Assembly (NCBI RefSeq): GCF_000504245.1
Contig: NZ_KI632509.1
Location: forward strand, 4,553,502 to 4,617,501
Length of the DNA: 64,000 bases
Source: Haloechinothrix halophila YIM 93223
GTDB lineage: Bacteria; Actinomycetota; Actinomycetes; Mycobacteriales; Pseudonocardiaceae
Direction of reading: 5' to 3'
Shown here: piece by piece, positions 28,601-36,435 of the stretch
Numbering within the stretch: the stretch's first letter is position 1
Layout of the letters: each line of letters starts with the position of its first letter
The notes under the pieces: generated by a model
What the model saw: the letters and a program-made list of their open reading frames with translations, nothing else
Databases searched by the model: none
What the model was told of the DNA's origin: nothing
Made by a program: the position numbers and the translations under genes

Positions 28601-28914
28601 CTCGAGGCCTCGGCGCCCGCAGCCGCCTCGGAGCTCGCGGACGCATCGGCAGCAGGAGCACCCGTACCGCTCGCGCCCTGCACTCCATGGTGCTCGGCGA
28701 CCTTGATCGCCACGTCCCGCGACACGCTGGACTGCGCGCTACGAGCCGTTTCGCCCAGCGCGTGCAGCGTGGCCAGCATGTCCTTGCTCGTCGTGCCCAT
28801 GAGCTTCGCCAGGGCGTGCACCCTGATCCTGGGCGGCAGTGACGCCAGCTCCTCTGTCGCGGGTGTGGCGGCGTTCCCGCCGCTCTGGTCGGCGGGTGTT
28901 TCCGCGTGTGACAT
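25633..28914 (-). CDS. rne: Ribonuclease E/G with long low-complexity arms
   Basis: 1093 residues. Residues about 25-75 (LPPRIRVHALAKLMGTTSKDM...) resemble the N-terminal helical domain of initiation factor IF-2. Residues about 80-330 are Ser/Ala/acidic and Arg-rich disordered sequence. The catalytic core (about 340-790) has an S1 domain (GNVYLGRVQNVLPSMEAAFVDIGKG), the DNase I-like subdomain with VIDVNTGKFTGSG and DFIDM metal aspartates, and the Zn-link CEHCKG. The last about 300 residues are Ala/Lys/Asp/Glu/Pro repeats, probably a degradosome scaffold. Endonuclease for mRNA decay and rRNA processing. GGAGGAGAT precedes ATG 28914. Confidence 0.96.
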   Translation of the reverse strand: MSHAETPADQSGGNAATPATEELASLPPRIRVHALAKLMGTTSKDMLATLHALGETARSAQSSVSRDVAIKVAEHHGVQGASGTGAPAADASASSEAAAGAEASSAAASGEQAPQGPSHPLMSHAPQPEAPTSAEPAGQPTAPMFAPPTPVFLPPEPSKASTADTAAATTTTTEASGDTKTASEPAESTDDSGEDSGSDTDGEEDGGPRRRRRRGRRGRGRGKGGDEQKDTDTQQGGKDSGEQAESGADTDAKQKDDQGEPDSGDDQGDSASRRRRRRRRRKGGSGDENATGDDPPDTVVHVRDGARAETSSRDQVRSVRGSTRLEAKRQRRRDGREAGRRRAPILSEAEFLARRESVDRTMIVRESSSAADRTTQIGVLEDGVLVEHFVTSSGSGSIVGNVYLGRVQNVLPSMEAAFVDIGKGRNAVLYAGEVDWDAAGLEGKSRKIEQALSTGDPVLVQVTKDPVGHKGARLTTQISLPGRFLVYVPGGGATGISRKLPENERRRLKDILKQIVPEDAGVIIRTASEGISADELERDVRRLQSQWETIKEKTDKGTGGNGKSGKNKKAPALLYEEPDLLVKVVRDLFTEDFTKLVVQGSVAWETINSYVENVAPDLSDRLQRYTGNGDVFADFRIDEQITKALDRKVWLPSGGYLVIDRTEAMTVIDVNTGKFTGSGGNLEETVTRNNLESAEEIVRQLRLRDIGGIIVIDFIDMVLESNRDLVLRRLTECLSRDRTRHQVAEVTSLGLVQMTRKRIGTGLLEAYSTQCEHCKGRGVIVTSEPRQGGSDSGQQGRKRGKGKGDDSVPKVPDQTPEQRETVASAVAAMANASKAAASKDTGAESAAAKDTGKAADAASGKDVKDTGEAAKDTGKAAGKRVGKAGTATEAGKDAAAAASAEPTPASGAVSGAVSPGVTGKIGGPSKSADAETSEQPAQEKPAATGRIGAPVKPAEPQESAAPTAEEPATPRPAPAPSAPESPASAEAQENTGQATESQAKPVRSTARSRVTRPAGAAAPRESEPAPPMPSVTTSAPATTAASDVARDDTATPDVPAPAVRTVRTRARRAASRPAGPPVGASAPGSATEQEEPT

Positions 28915-29457
28915 ACATCTCCTCCGCCCCCGGGCGCGTTCCGAACGCCGCCAGCACCACTCGTGCTGCGAACATCGGAACGCGGCCGCGCAGGGGCCCT
29001 TTCTGTTGTGTGCCGCCTCTGGCTAGCGCCACAGGCGGGAATCCTGTGTGTTGCACCATCGTGTGTGTCAGGCGTTCTGACACCCAGATGGCCGGGTCTG
29101 CAGCAACCTGCCACGAAGAGCGACGGCGCACTGGCCGTCGTCGTCGAGCCGATCTTCCGGCGACGACGCGCCTCCCTCTGGACGTGGTCGCTCAGCCTCG
29201 GCACCGGAGCCTGCTGCCTTCACTGGCAGGGCCTGCCGCCACCGTGACCAATCTCAGTATCCCATATCGACCCGTCATCGTGTGCCGGTCGGTACCCGCG
29301 AGGGTCGCCCGTCGCACGAACGTGCACCATTACCTGCCTGGTTACCACCGGCAGGAACACGCAGTGCCGGAAAAATCCCACCGAGAGATGACCCACCTAG
29401 GTCATCTTCGTGTCGTCACTTGTCGCAGTGGCCCACCACTAGCTACCGTGCGCAGCT
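28915..29457. other. 543-base intergenic region with hairpins in the rne leader
   Basis: No gene is seen between the divergent rne and subtilase starts. Two inverted repeats lie on the rne side: 29013-29038 (11-bp arms, one mismatch, loop TAGC) and 29065-29083 (perfect 7-bp arms GTGTCAG/CTGACAC, 5-base loop). On the subtilase side a TACCGT hexamer lies 8 bases before ATG 29458, a possible -10 of a near-leaderless transcript. Confidence 0.45.
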
Positions 29458-30882
29458 ATGACCCTGTTGAGGTCGGGTGTGCGCGCACTACGCAGGGTGG
29501 TCATCGCCGCCGGTGCCGCACTGCTGGCTTTGGCGCTGTTCACGCCGCCCGCGTCGAGCGTGATCCCGGAACCGGCCGCCACCTGCGCGGCCGAGCCAAC
29601 CGGCGATCCGCTGCGCTACATCGTCGTGTTCGACGAGGGCACGTCTCCGCGGCAAGCCAGAAGCGAGATCAACAGGGCCTGCGGCACGCAGACCGAGTAC
29701 TACCCGCAGATCGCGGTCGCCGTCGCCACCTCAGCCGAACCGGAGTTCCGTCAGCGCATCGGCCCCGATAAAGCGTTCAGCGCCCAGGCAGCGCGCCGCG
29801 CGCACACCGGCGGGGGCGGACACCAACAACAGCGACTCACCAGGGAGCGCCGGGCGACCACGGACCGCACCGGTGAGCAGTGGGACATGCGGATGATCAA
29901 CGCCCACCAGGCGCGCGAAGCGGGCGTGCGTGGCGATGACGACGTCGTGGTCGGCGTGCTCGACTCCGGTATCGATGCCAAGCATCCCGACCTCGCCGAC
30001 GCCGTCGACCCAAACCTGTCAGCGGACTGCCTCACCGGCACCCCGGACACCCGACAGCGCGCGTGGCGGCCAACAGCGTCGCCGCACGGCACACACGTCG
30101 CGGGCGTCATCGCGGCGGCCGACGACGGCATCGGCATCACCGGCGTCGCCCCGGAGACCAGGCTCGCCGCGATCAAGGTGATCGGCGAGCAGGGCTATGC
30201 CGACCCGGAGTCCGCGGTGTGCGGGTACATGTGGGCGGCCCGTCACGACATGCCGATCACCAATTCGAGTTATTTCATTGACCCGTGGTCGCTATCCTGC
30301 GCGAGCCGGGATGGCCTCGACGTCGTCCGCGAAGCCATCGGCAGGGCGGTCGACTACGCCGCAGACCAAGGCACCATCCACGTCGCGGCGGCAACCAACG
30401 ACGCCGCCGACCTCACCCCGGTCACCATCGGCGCCGAGACCGGCTGCGAGGCGCTGCCCGCCAGCCTGCCCTCGGTGATCACGGTATCGGCGACCGACAA
30501 GGATCGCCTCAAGTCCGGCTACAGCTCCTACGGCCTCGGCGTGATCTCGGTGGCCGCGCCCGGCGGCGGTGGCGACCGGTGCGTGCTGTCCACTGTGCCG
30601 AATGGCTACCGGACGATGTGCGGGACGTCCATGGCGGCCCCGCACGTTTCCGGTGTGCTGGCGCTGCTCGCGGCCGAGCACCCGAACGCGACCCCCGAAC
30701 GGCTGCGGCAGCGGCTCACCGCGAACACCCAGCAACTGCCCTGCCCCGATGACTACGACCTGGCAGAAGATGGCACCCAGGACGCCTACTGCACCGGCTA
30801 CCGGGCATACAACGGCTTCTACGGTCACGGCATGGTCGACGCGCTGGCCGCCGTCGACCACTCGGCGGTCTCGCGGAACTGA
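29458..30882 (+). CDS. Secreted S8 (subtilisin-like) serine protease
   Basis: 474 residues. Signal peptide (RRVVIAAGAALLALALF, cleavage about residue 35), an inhibitor-I9-like propeptide (about 50-110, RYIVVFDEGTSPRQA), then the peptidase domain. Catalytic triad: Asp in VLDSGIDAKHPDL, His in SPHGTHVAGV, Ser in CGTSMAAPHVSG. Several cysteine pairs fit an extracellular location. It sits between rne and an ABC exporter, interrupting the rne-ndk order known in mycobacteria. No dedicated substrate or secretion partner is visible nearby. Confidence 0.93.
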   Translation: MTLLRSGVRALRRVVIAAGAALLALALFTPPASSVIPEPAATCAAEPTGDPLRYIVVFDEGTSPRQARSEINRACGTQTEYYPQIAVAVATSAEPEFRQRIGPDKAFSAQAARRAHTGGGGHQQQRLTRERRATTDRTGEQWDMRMINAHQAREAGVRGDDDVVVGVLDSGIDAKHPDLADAVDPNLSADCLTGTPDTRQRAWRPTASPHGTHVAGVIAAADDGIGITGVAPETRLAAIKVIGEQGYADPESAVCGYMWAARHDMPITNSSYFIDPWSLSCASRDGLDVVREAIGRAVDYAADQGTIHVAAATNDAADLTPVTIGAETGCEALPASLPSVITVSATDKDRLKSGYSSYGLGVISVAAPGGGGDRCVLSTVPNGYRTMCGTSMAAPHVSGVLALLAAEHPNATPERLRQRLTANTQQLPCPDDYDLAEDGTQDAYCTGYRAYNGFYGHGMVDALAAVDHSAVSRN

Positions 30883-30884
30883 GG

Positions 30885-31718
30885 CTAGCCGAGCAACAGC
30901 GCGCCGATTCGCCGCGACGTCGCCACGACCCCGACGGCGGCCAGCGCGGCAAGCACACCGACGTGGCCGATCATGCTGACGTCGAGCACGCCAGCCGCGA
31001 GTCCGCGCATCAGCTCGACACCGTGGTACAGCGGTGACACCTGCACCAGCCACTGCACCGAGTCCGGGTAGACCGACACCGGGTAGAAGGTGGCCGAGAA
31101 CAGGAACAGCGGCATCACCACGAGCCGGATGTAGTCGAACTGCGATGGCGAGCGCAGGAACGTCGACAGCGCCATACCCACCGAGGCGAACGCGAACGAC
31201 ACCAGCAACGCGGCGGGCACCAGCAGCACGGCGAACGGCGAGCCGACCAACCCCATCGTCGCCATCACCAGGACGAACGCCACCGAGTACACCCCGCCTC
31301 GGATAACCGCCCAGGTGATCTCGCCGAGCGCGATGTCGAACGGCCCAAGCGGGGTCGCCAGCATCGCGTCGTAGACCTTGGCGTAACGCAGCTTGAAGAA
31401 CACCGGAAACGTCGTCTCGAAGATCGCGCCGTTCATGGCGGACGCCGCGAGCAACGCGGGCGCGACGAACGCGACGTAGTCCACCAGCTGCCCGCCCGGC
31501 CCCGCGACCTGGCCGACCAGTGCGCCGAAGCCGATCTGGAAGGCCAGCAGGTACACCACCGGCTCGGCGAACCCGGACACCATGATGACCCACGTCCGCG
31601 AATGCACCCGCATCGAGCGTTCCACGACCGAACCCGGCCCCCTGGTGTAGCGCCCGAACGGCAGGATGCGCAGGGCGAGACCCGGCATGCGCTCCGTCGA
31701 CCTGTCCATCGTGCGCAT
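30885..31718 (-). CDS. ABC-2 type permease, second of pair
   Basis: 277 residues from ATG 31718, directly after the stop of the preceding permease gene. Six hydrophobic segments with the ABC-2 (NodJ/DrrB type) signature near the C-terminal half: LFLFSATFYPVSVYPDSVQWLVQVSPLYHGVELMRG (spread over about 205-240). N-terminal cytoplasmic segment contains RSMRVHSRTW. Works with the adjacent permease and ATPase as an exporter, substrate unknown. Convergent with the protease, 2 bases apart. Confidence 0.88.
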   Translation of the reverse strand: MRTMDRSTERMPGLALRILPFGRYTRGPGSVVERSMRVHSRTWVIMVSGFAEPVVYLLAFQIGFGALVGQVAGPGGQLVDYVAFVAPALLAASAMNGAIFETTFPVFFKLRYAKVYDAMLATPLGPFDIALGEITWAVIRGGVYSVAFVLVMATMGLVGSPFAVLLVPAALLVSFAFASVGMALSTFLRSPSQFDYIRLVVMPLFLFSATFYPVSVYPDSVQWLVQVSPLYHGVELMRGLAAGVLDVSMIGHVGVLAALAAVGVVATSRRIGALLLG

Positions 31719-31719
31719 G

Positions 31720-32565
31720 TCAGACCACCAGCCTGCGGTAGAACAGCTTCTTGGCGAGCAACACGCCCCCTGCCAGCAGGGCGAGCAGGAACCCACCGTG
31801 TCCGGCGACGGCGAGCGGATCGGCTCCGCCGAGCGCGACCGCGCGGGCGATCTCGTTGCCGTGCCACAGCGGGGAGATCCAGGTCAGCCAGCGCAGCTCG
31901 ATCGGGATCTGTTCGATCGGGAAGAACGTCGCGGAGAACAGCATCATCGGCACCATGACGAATCGGAACATCACAACGAATCGACGCCCCTCGTCGTAGG
32001 TGGCGGCGGCCAGTGCCATCACCGGCGCCGCACACGCCAAGCCGGTAATCACCCCGACGCCGACCACAAGCACCGCGCCTGGGCGCAACCATGCCCCGAA
32101 GGTCAGCGCGACCAGGCCGTAGATGACACCGGACAGCGTCAGCCGGATGGCGAGCCACATGAGCTGCCCGCCGAGCAGCTGACCAGGCGTGATCGGGGTG
32201 GCGGTAACGGCGATGTAGTCCTTCTGCCACTTGAACCCGGACAGCACCGGGAAGCTGGACTCCCCCATCCCGCTCATCGTCGCGCCCGCGACCAGCAGCG
32301 CGGGCGCGACGTAGTGCAGGTACTCGTGCCCACCGGTCGCCGCGCCCGCTTCGACCTGCGAGCCGAAGCCGAGGCCCATCGCGGCGAGGAACAACAGCGG
32401 CTCGATGCCCGACGAGTAGAGGCTGGAACGCCAGTAGCGCCGGTACCAGGCCCAATGGCCTTCGACGCGCAGCCACATCGCCCGCCACGTTGGCACGACG
32501 GTGCCGGTCGAGCGCCGCACCGGCGGCACGGTCGGCGTCGGTTCGGGACGCGGATCAGTCGACAA
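31720..32565 (-). CDS. ABC-2 type permease, first of pair
   Basis: 281 residues; the 5' end overlaps the ATPase gene by 11 bases. Pro/Thr-rich N-terminus then six helices; the conserved LFSATFFPIEQIPIELRWLTWISPLWHGNE motif pattern (about 212-240) parallels the second permease, so the two are paralogues likely forming a heterodimeric channel. Resembles NodJ/DrrB-type exporters of lipids, polysaccharide or drugs. Confidence 0.88.
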   Translation of the reverse strand: MSTDPRPEPTPTVPPVRRSTGTVVPTWRAMWLRVEGHWAWYRRYWRSSLYSSGIEPLLFLAAMGLGFGSQVEAGAATGGHEYLHYVAPALLVAGATMSGMGESSFPVLSGFKWQKDYIAVTATPITPGQLLGGQLMWLAIRLTLSGVIYGLVALTFGAWLRPGAVLVVGVGVITGLACAAPVMALAAATYDEGRRFVVMFRFVMVPMMLFSATFFPIEQIPIELRWLTWISPLWHGNEIARAVALGGADPLAVAGHGGFLLALLAGGVLLAKKLFYRRLVV

Positions 32566-33511
32566 GGCTGCGTCCCGTGAGTCGCAGGAAGACGTCCTCC
32601 AGCGTGCTACGCCGGATCAGCGTCGAGACTGGGCGCACCCCGCGCGCGTGGACCGCCTCCAGGGTGGCCTCGCCGTCGTCGGCGTAGAGCAGCAGCCGGT
32701 CAGGCAGTACCTCGTGCCGACCGGCGAGGTCGGCGACGCGGGAGAGCTGCCCGTCTTGCTCGCCCGGCGGGAAGCGGAGCTCCAGCACCTCGCGGGTGGA
32801 GAACCGCCGAATCAGTTCGGACGGCGAACCCTCCGCCACGATCTGTCCGCCGTCCATGACGACGAGGCGGTCGCAGAGCTGCTCGGCCTCGTGCATGTCG
32901 TGGGTGGTGATGATCTGCGTGACGCCCTGCTGTTTGAGCTGGTAGAGCCTGCCCCACAGCAAGTGCCGAGCCTGCGGGTCGAGCCCGGTGGTCGGCTCGT
33001 CGAGCAGCAGCAGTTCGGGGTCGTTGACCATGGACCGGGCGATCGTCAGCCGCCGTTTCATGCCGCCGGACAGCGGCTCGACCTGGTCGTCCGCGCGGTC
33101 GGACAGCTCGGCGAACTCCATCAGCTCGACCGCCTTGGCCCGCACCCGCGCCCGGGAAAGTCCGAAGTAGCGGCCATAGACCTGCAGGTTCTGCCGGACG
33201 GTGAGCTCGACGTCGAGGTTGTCCAGCTGCGGCACGACGCCGATACGCGCCCTGATCCGGGGGCCGTCGGTCTCCGGGTCCATGCTGAGCACCCGCAGTT
33301 CGCCGTCCGAGCGCGGCGACACGCAGGCGATCATCCGCATGGTGGACGATTTACCAGCGCCGTTCGGCCCAAGGAACCCGAATGACTCTCCCCGCCGGAC
33401 CTCGACGTCGATCCCCGCGACCGCTGCGACGCCGCCGAACCGTTTGACCAGCGCCTTGCCGGACACCATCAGGTGCGGTTCGCGCTCGTCGTCCTCCCCG
33501 TCTCTCGCCAT
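32555..33511 (-). CDS. ABC exporter ATP-binding protein (NodI/DrrA type)
   Basis: 318 residues from ATG 33511 with GGGTGGG upstream; a GTG at 33526 is an alternative. Walker A GPNGAGKSS, Q-loop VVPQLDNLD, signature LSGGMKRRL, Walker B LLLLDEPTTGLDP and H-loop TTHD. The C-terminal about 80 residues (LELRFPPGEQDGQ...TLEDVFLRLTGRSL) are the DrrA-type regulatory extension. Forms one operon with the two permeases downstream. Confidence 0.92.
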   Translation of the reverse strand: MARDGEDDEREPHLMVSGKALVKRFGGVAAVAGIDVEVRRGESFGFLGPNGAGKSSTMRMIACVSPRSDGELRVLSMDPETDGPRIRARIGVVPQLDNLDVELTVRQNLQVYGRYFGLSRARVRAKAVELMEFAELSDRADDQVEPLSGGMKRRLTIARSMVNDPELLLLDEPTTGLDPQARHLLWGRLYQLKQQGVTQIITTHDMHEAEQLCDRLVVMDGGQIVAEGSPSELIRRFSTREVLELRFPPGEQDGQLSRVADLAGRHEVLPDRLLLYADDGEATLEAVHARGVRPVSTLIRRSTLEDVFLRLTGRSLVD

Positions 33512-33650
33512 ACGCCCACCCTGCACTCTCGAGTTCGCTGGAGGTCAACCGCGACGGGGTATGTCCCGGCTGACGCCCTTTGCTCGAGCCTACGAGCGGG
33601 CACCGACAGGGAGCGAACGGATTCTTGCCATCGTGGGGTGTGACATGGCG

Positions 33651-33712
33651 GGCGCTGAGTGCGGTGAATGACGCTTCGCCGCACTCAGCGCGGGGAAAGC
33701 GTCATTCACCGC
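33651..33712. repeat. Interleaved double palindrome
   Basis: Two perfect inverted repeats whose arms alternate: A = GCGCTGAGTGCGG (about 33652-33664) pairs with 33679-33691, and B = GCGGTGAATGACGCTT (33661-33676) pairs with 33697-33712. They cannot both form as simple hairpins; they are either alternatives or a pseudoknot. Lies 55 bases beyond the ndk stop in the 255-base gap before the exporter operon, where it may act as terminator of ndk. Confidence 0.75.
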
Positions 33713-33766
33713 GAACCAGGGCCGAAGCCGTGGCCCGGACGACAGACCGGGACCACGGCGGAAAGC

Positions 33767-34177
33767 TCAGCCCAGCTCGGGGAACCAGAGCTTGATCTCG
33801 CGCTCGGCCGACTCCGGGGAGTCCGAACCGTGCACGATGTTGTTCTGCACCTCAAGGGCGTAGTCACCCCGGATGCTGCCGGTCGCCGACTTGATCGGGT
33901 CGGTGGCACCGGCGAGCTGGCGAAAGCCCTCGATCGCGCGCGGGCCCTCGACGACCGCCGCGACCAGCGGGCCGGAGGTGATGAACTCGAGCAGGTCGCC
34001 GAAGAACGGCTTGTCCTTGTGCTCGGCGTAGTGCTCCTCGGCGAGTTCGTTGGCAACGGTGCGCAGTTCGAGCGCGACCAGCGAGAGGCCCTTGTTCTCG
34101 ATCCGCGAGATGACCTCACCGATGAGGCCCTTGCTGACACCGTCCGGCTTCACCAAGACGAGCGTGCGCTCACTCAC
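33767..34177 (-). CDS. ndk: Nucleoside diphosphate kinase
   Basis: 136 residues from GTG 34177 (GGGGA upstream), the standard NDK length. [20 protein letters not shown] start, [16 protein letters not shown], and the catalytic-His motif [16 protein letters not shown]. Transfers gamma-phosphate from ATP to other NDPs. Same order ndk-DUF4233-folC as mycobacteria. Confidence 0.97.
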   Translation of the reverse strand: MSERTLVLVKPDGVSKGLIGEVISRIENKGLSLVALELRTVANELAEEHYAEHKDKPFFGDLLEFITSGPLVAAVVEGPRAIEGFRQLAGATDPIKSATGSIRGDYALEVQNNIVHGSDSPESAEREIKLWFPELG

Positions 34178-34305
34178 GACTATCCATTCCCCTTCGGTTC
34201 GCACCGCGCCAACGCGAGCGTCAGCAGCGGGTTTTCAGTCCGGATTACCCGCGCAGCTTACGACGCGCGCCACAGCGCATCCGCCCGCAGGGGTCGGCAA
34301 CGCCG

Positions 34306-34755
34306 TCAAGACGTCTGCTGGCTGGGCAACGTGCCCGCCGCCATCCGCTTGGCGACGTCGTGGCGGAGCCAGAAAAGATACAGCCATACCCCGAGGAACA
34401 ACACCCCGATGATGCCGATGGCAACCAGCGTGACGACGAAACCGATCAGCACGAGCTGGAGAACGAGAATCACCGGGCGGATCCAGGCGAATCGAAGCAG
34501 GCCGCACGCGGCAAGGTGCGCCACGGCGACCGCGATGGTCAGCCAGCCTTCCGCGCTGGTCACCCCGCCACCAAGCTGGGCAACAACCGGCAGCGCCAGC
34601 CCGAGCGTGATCGCCTCCATGATCAACGCACCGGCCATGATGCCCCGGAAGGACTTCATCGGGTCCTTCGGCGGCGGCGCCGACCCGTCGGCGTCCGACC
34701 CAGCCTCGGCGCCGTGCTCGGCACCCTTCTCCGGCTGAGCGGCGTCGTCGCTCAT
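34306..34755 (-). CDS. DUF4233 membrane protein
   Basis: 149 residues; start ATG overlaps the folC stop (ATGA). Acidic N-terminus of about 35 residues, then four hydrophobic helices (SFRGIMAGALIMEAITLGLAL, GWLTIAVAVAHLAACGLL, PVILVLQLVLIGFVVTLVAIG, IIGVLFLGVWLYLFWL). Corresponds by position and topology to Rv2446c. Function unknown, but tight coupling to folC is conserved. Confidence 0.85.
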   Translation of the reverse strand: MSDDAAQPEKGAEHGAEAGSDADGSAPPPKDPMKSFRGIMAGALIMEAITLGLALPVVAQLGGGVTSAEGWLTIAVAVAHLAACGLLRFAWIRPVILVLQLVLIGFVVTLVAIGIIGVLFLGVWLYLFWLRHDVAKRMAAGTLPSQQTS

Positions 34756-36305
34756 GCGGGTTCCTTCCCGAACAGCGAGCGAGCCTGTCCCGCCGTGACC
34801 ACCGAGCCGGTGATCAGCACGCCGCCACCGGACAGTGGCTCTTCGACGTCACCGCCCTGCTCGACCTGTGCGACCGCTGTCTCGACCGCCTCGTCCAGCT
34901 GCGCCTCGACGTGCACCCGGTCCTCACCGAAGATCGAGCGCGCCAGCTCGGCCAGCTCGAACGGGTCCATCGAGCGCGGCGAGTTGTTGCGGGTGACGAC
35001 GACATCGGTCACCACGGGCTCCAGCGCCTCGAGGATGCCGCGCGCGTCCTTGTCGGTCATGACCGCGACGACCGCGGCGAGTCTGCGGAACGCGAACTCG
35101 GCCTCGACGGTCTCGGCCAGTGCCCGTGCGCCAGCGGGGTTGTGCGCGGAGTCAAGCAGCACCGTCGGCGCGGAGCGCACGCGCTCAAGACGTCCCGGCA
35201 TCTCGACATCGGCGAAGGCCTCCCGCACCGCCTCGATGACGAGCTGCTTGTCCTTGCCCGCGCCGAAGAACGCCTCGACCGTCGCCAGCGCGAGCGCGGC
35301 GTTGGCGGCCTGGTGGGCGCCGTGCAGTGGCAGAAAGATGTCGTCGTAGACGCCGCCGAGGCCCTGCAGCTTCAGCCGCTGCCCGCCGACTGCGACCTCG
35401 CGTTCCAGCACGCCGAACTCCTGGCCAGCGCGGGCGACCGCGGCGTCAACCTCGACGGTGCGTTCCAGGAGCACCCGCATGACGTCGGGCGGCTGTTCGG
35501 CGATGACCGCGACACTGCCCTGCTTGATGACCCCGGCCTTCTCGGCGGCGATCGACGCGATGTCGGAGCCGAGGTAGTCGGTGTGGTCGATGCTGACCGG
35601 GGCAATCGCGGCGACCTGTGCGTCGGCGACATTGGTGGCGTCCCAGCTGCCACCCATTCCGACCTCGAGGACGGCGGCTTCGACCGGGGCGTCGGCGAAC
35701 GCGGCCAGCGCCATGCCGGTGAGCACCTCGAACTTGGTCATCCTCGGGCCATCGTCACCCGTGGCGCTGTCGACCATCCCGACGAACGGCGCGATGTCGC
35801 GGTACGTGTCGATGTAGGTCGACGCGGGGATCGGTGAGCCGTCGACAGCGATGCGCTCGGTCACCAGCTGCAAGTGCGGGCTGGTGTAGCGACCGGTCCG
35901 CAGGCCCATACGCGTCAGCAGCGCGTCGATCATCCGCGCGGTCGAGCCCTTGCCGTTGGTACCCGCGACGTGCAGCACCGGATACGTCGTATGCGGGTCG
36001 CCGACCAGGTGCAACAGCGTCGTGATCCGATCAAGCGACGGCGCGATCTTGGTCTCGCCCCAGCGCTGGTCCAGCTCGGCCTCGACCTCGCGCAGCTCAG
36101 CCAAGGCCTTCGCCTCGAGCACCGGATCCGGCTCGATCGGCTCGCCGGTGTCCGGCTTGGCCTCGTTCTCATCCTCGTCGTCCGGCAACGGACCGGCGAC
36201 GGCGTTGTCACCCGTCGTGAGCTCGACGGGATAGTCCGGATCCCGCCCCTCGAACTCCAGCTCGCCCAGCTCGTCCAGCTCGGCTTCCTCGTCGTCTCGC
36301 GCCAC
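34752..36305 (-). CDS. folC: Folylpolyglutamate / dihydrofolate synthase
   Basis: 517 residues. Mur ligase fold: ATP-binding HVAGTNGKGSTARMI (about 112-126), VLEVGMGGSWDATN, DHTDYLG, and C-terminal domain with LLDSAHNPAGARALAE. Adds glutamates to folates and can make dihydrofolate. The first about 65 residues are an acidic extension (DDEEAELDELGELEFEG...) absent from the Escherichia coli enzyme. In M. tuberculosis the upstream neighbour is valS; here an 8-kb block intervenes. Confidence 0.95.
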   Translation of the reverse strand: MARDDEEAELDELGELEFEGRDPDYPVELTTGDNAVAGPLPDDEDENEAKPDTGEPIEPDPVLEAKALAELREVEAELDQRWGETKIAPSLDRITTLLHLVGDPHTTYPVLHVAGTNGKGSTARMIDALLTRMGLRTGRYTSPHLQLVTERIAVDGSPIPASTYIDTYRDIAPFVGMVDSATGDDGPRMTKFEVLTGMALAAFADAPVEAAVLEVGMGGSWDATNVADAQVAAIAPVSIDHTDYLGSDIASIAAEKAGVIKQGSVAVIAEQPPDVMRVLLERTVEVDAAVARAGQEFGVLEREVAVGGQRLKLQGLGGVYDDIFLPLHGAHQAANAALALATVEAFFGAGKDKQLVIEAVREAFADVEMPGRLERVRSAPTVLLDSAHNPAGARALAETVEAEFAFRRLAAVVAVMTDKDARGILEALEPVVTDVVVTRNNSPRSMDPFELAELARSIFGEDRVHVEAQLDEAVETAVAQVEQGGDVEEPLSGGGVLITGSVVTAGQARSLFGKEPA

Positions 36306-36377
36306 GCACTCACTCCCAATTCACGCTACGCAGAGTCTACGAGCGAGGGTGACCGCGACGGCCCTCGGGCTGGGCGG

Positions 36378-36428
36378 GTGCCATGAAGGGCGTCTTACTG
36401 GCACGAGACACCAGCACGATGCCCTTCA
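36378..36428. repeat. Palindromic element at the left border of the Liv block
   Basis: Arms alternate: GTGCCA (36378-36383) pairs with TGGCAC (36399-36404), and TGAAGGGC (36384-36391) with GCCCTTCA (36421-36428). The core AAGGGCGTCTTACT followed by G/C-GCA is shared, 17 of 18 bases, with the hairpin at 44721-44771 on the other side of the block. Lies just after the LuxR-type gene stop and could terminate it. Confidence 0.7.
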
Positions 36429-36435
36429 CAACACC

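Noticed and set aside
26692-28842. 716-codon plus-strand open frame across rne
   Set aside because: Antisense to the RNase E gene, which carries all catalytic motifs; composition (Arg, Val, Leu, His blocks) is that of a shadow frame.
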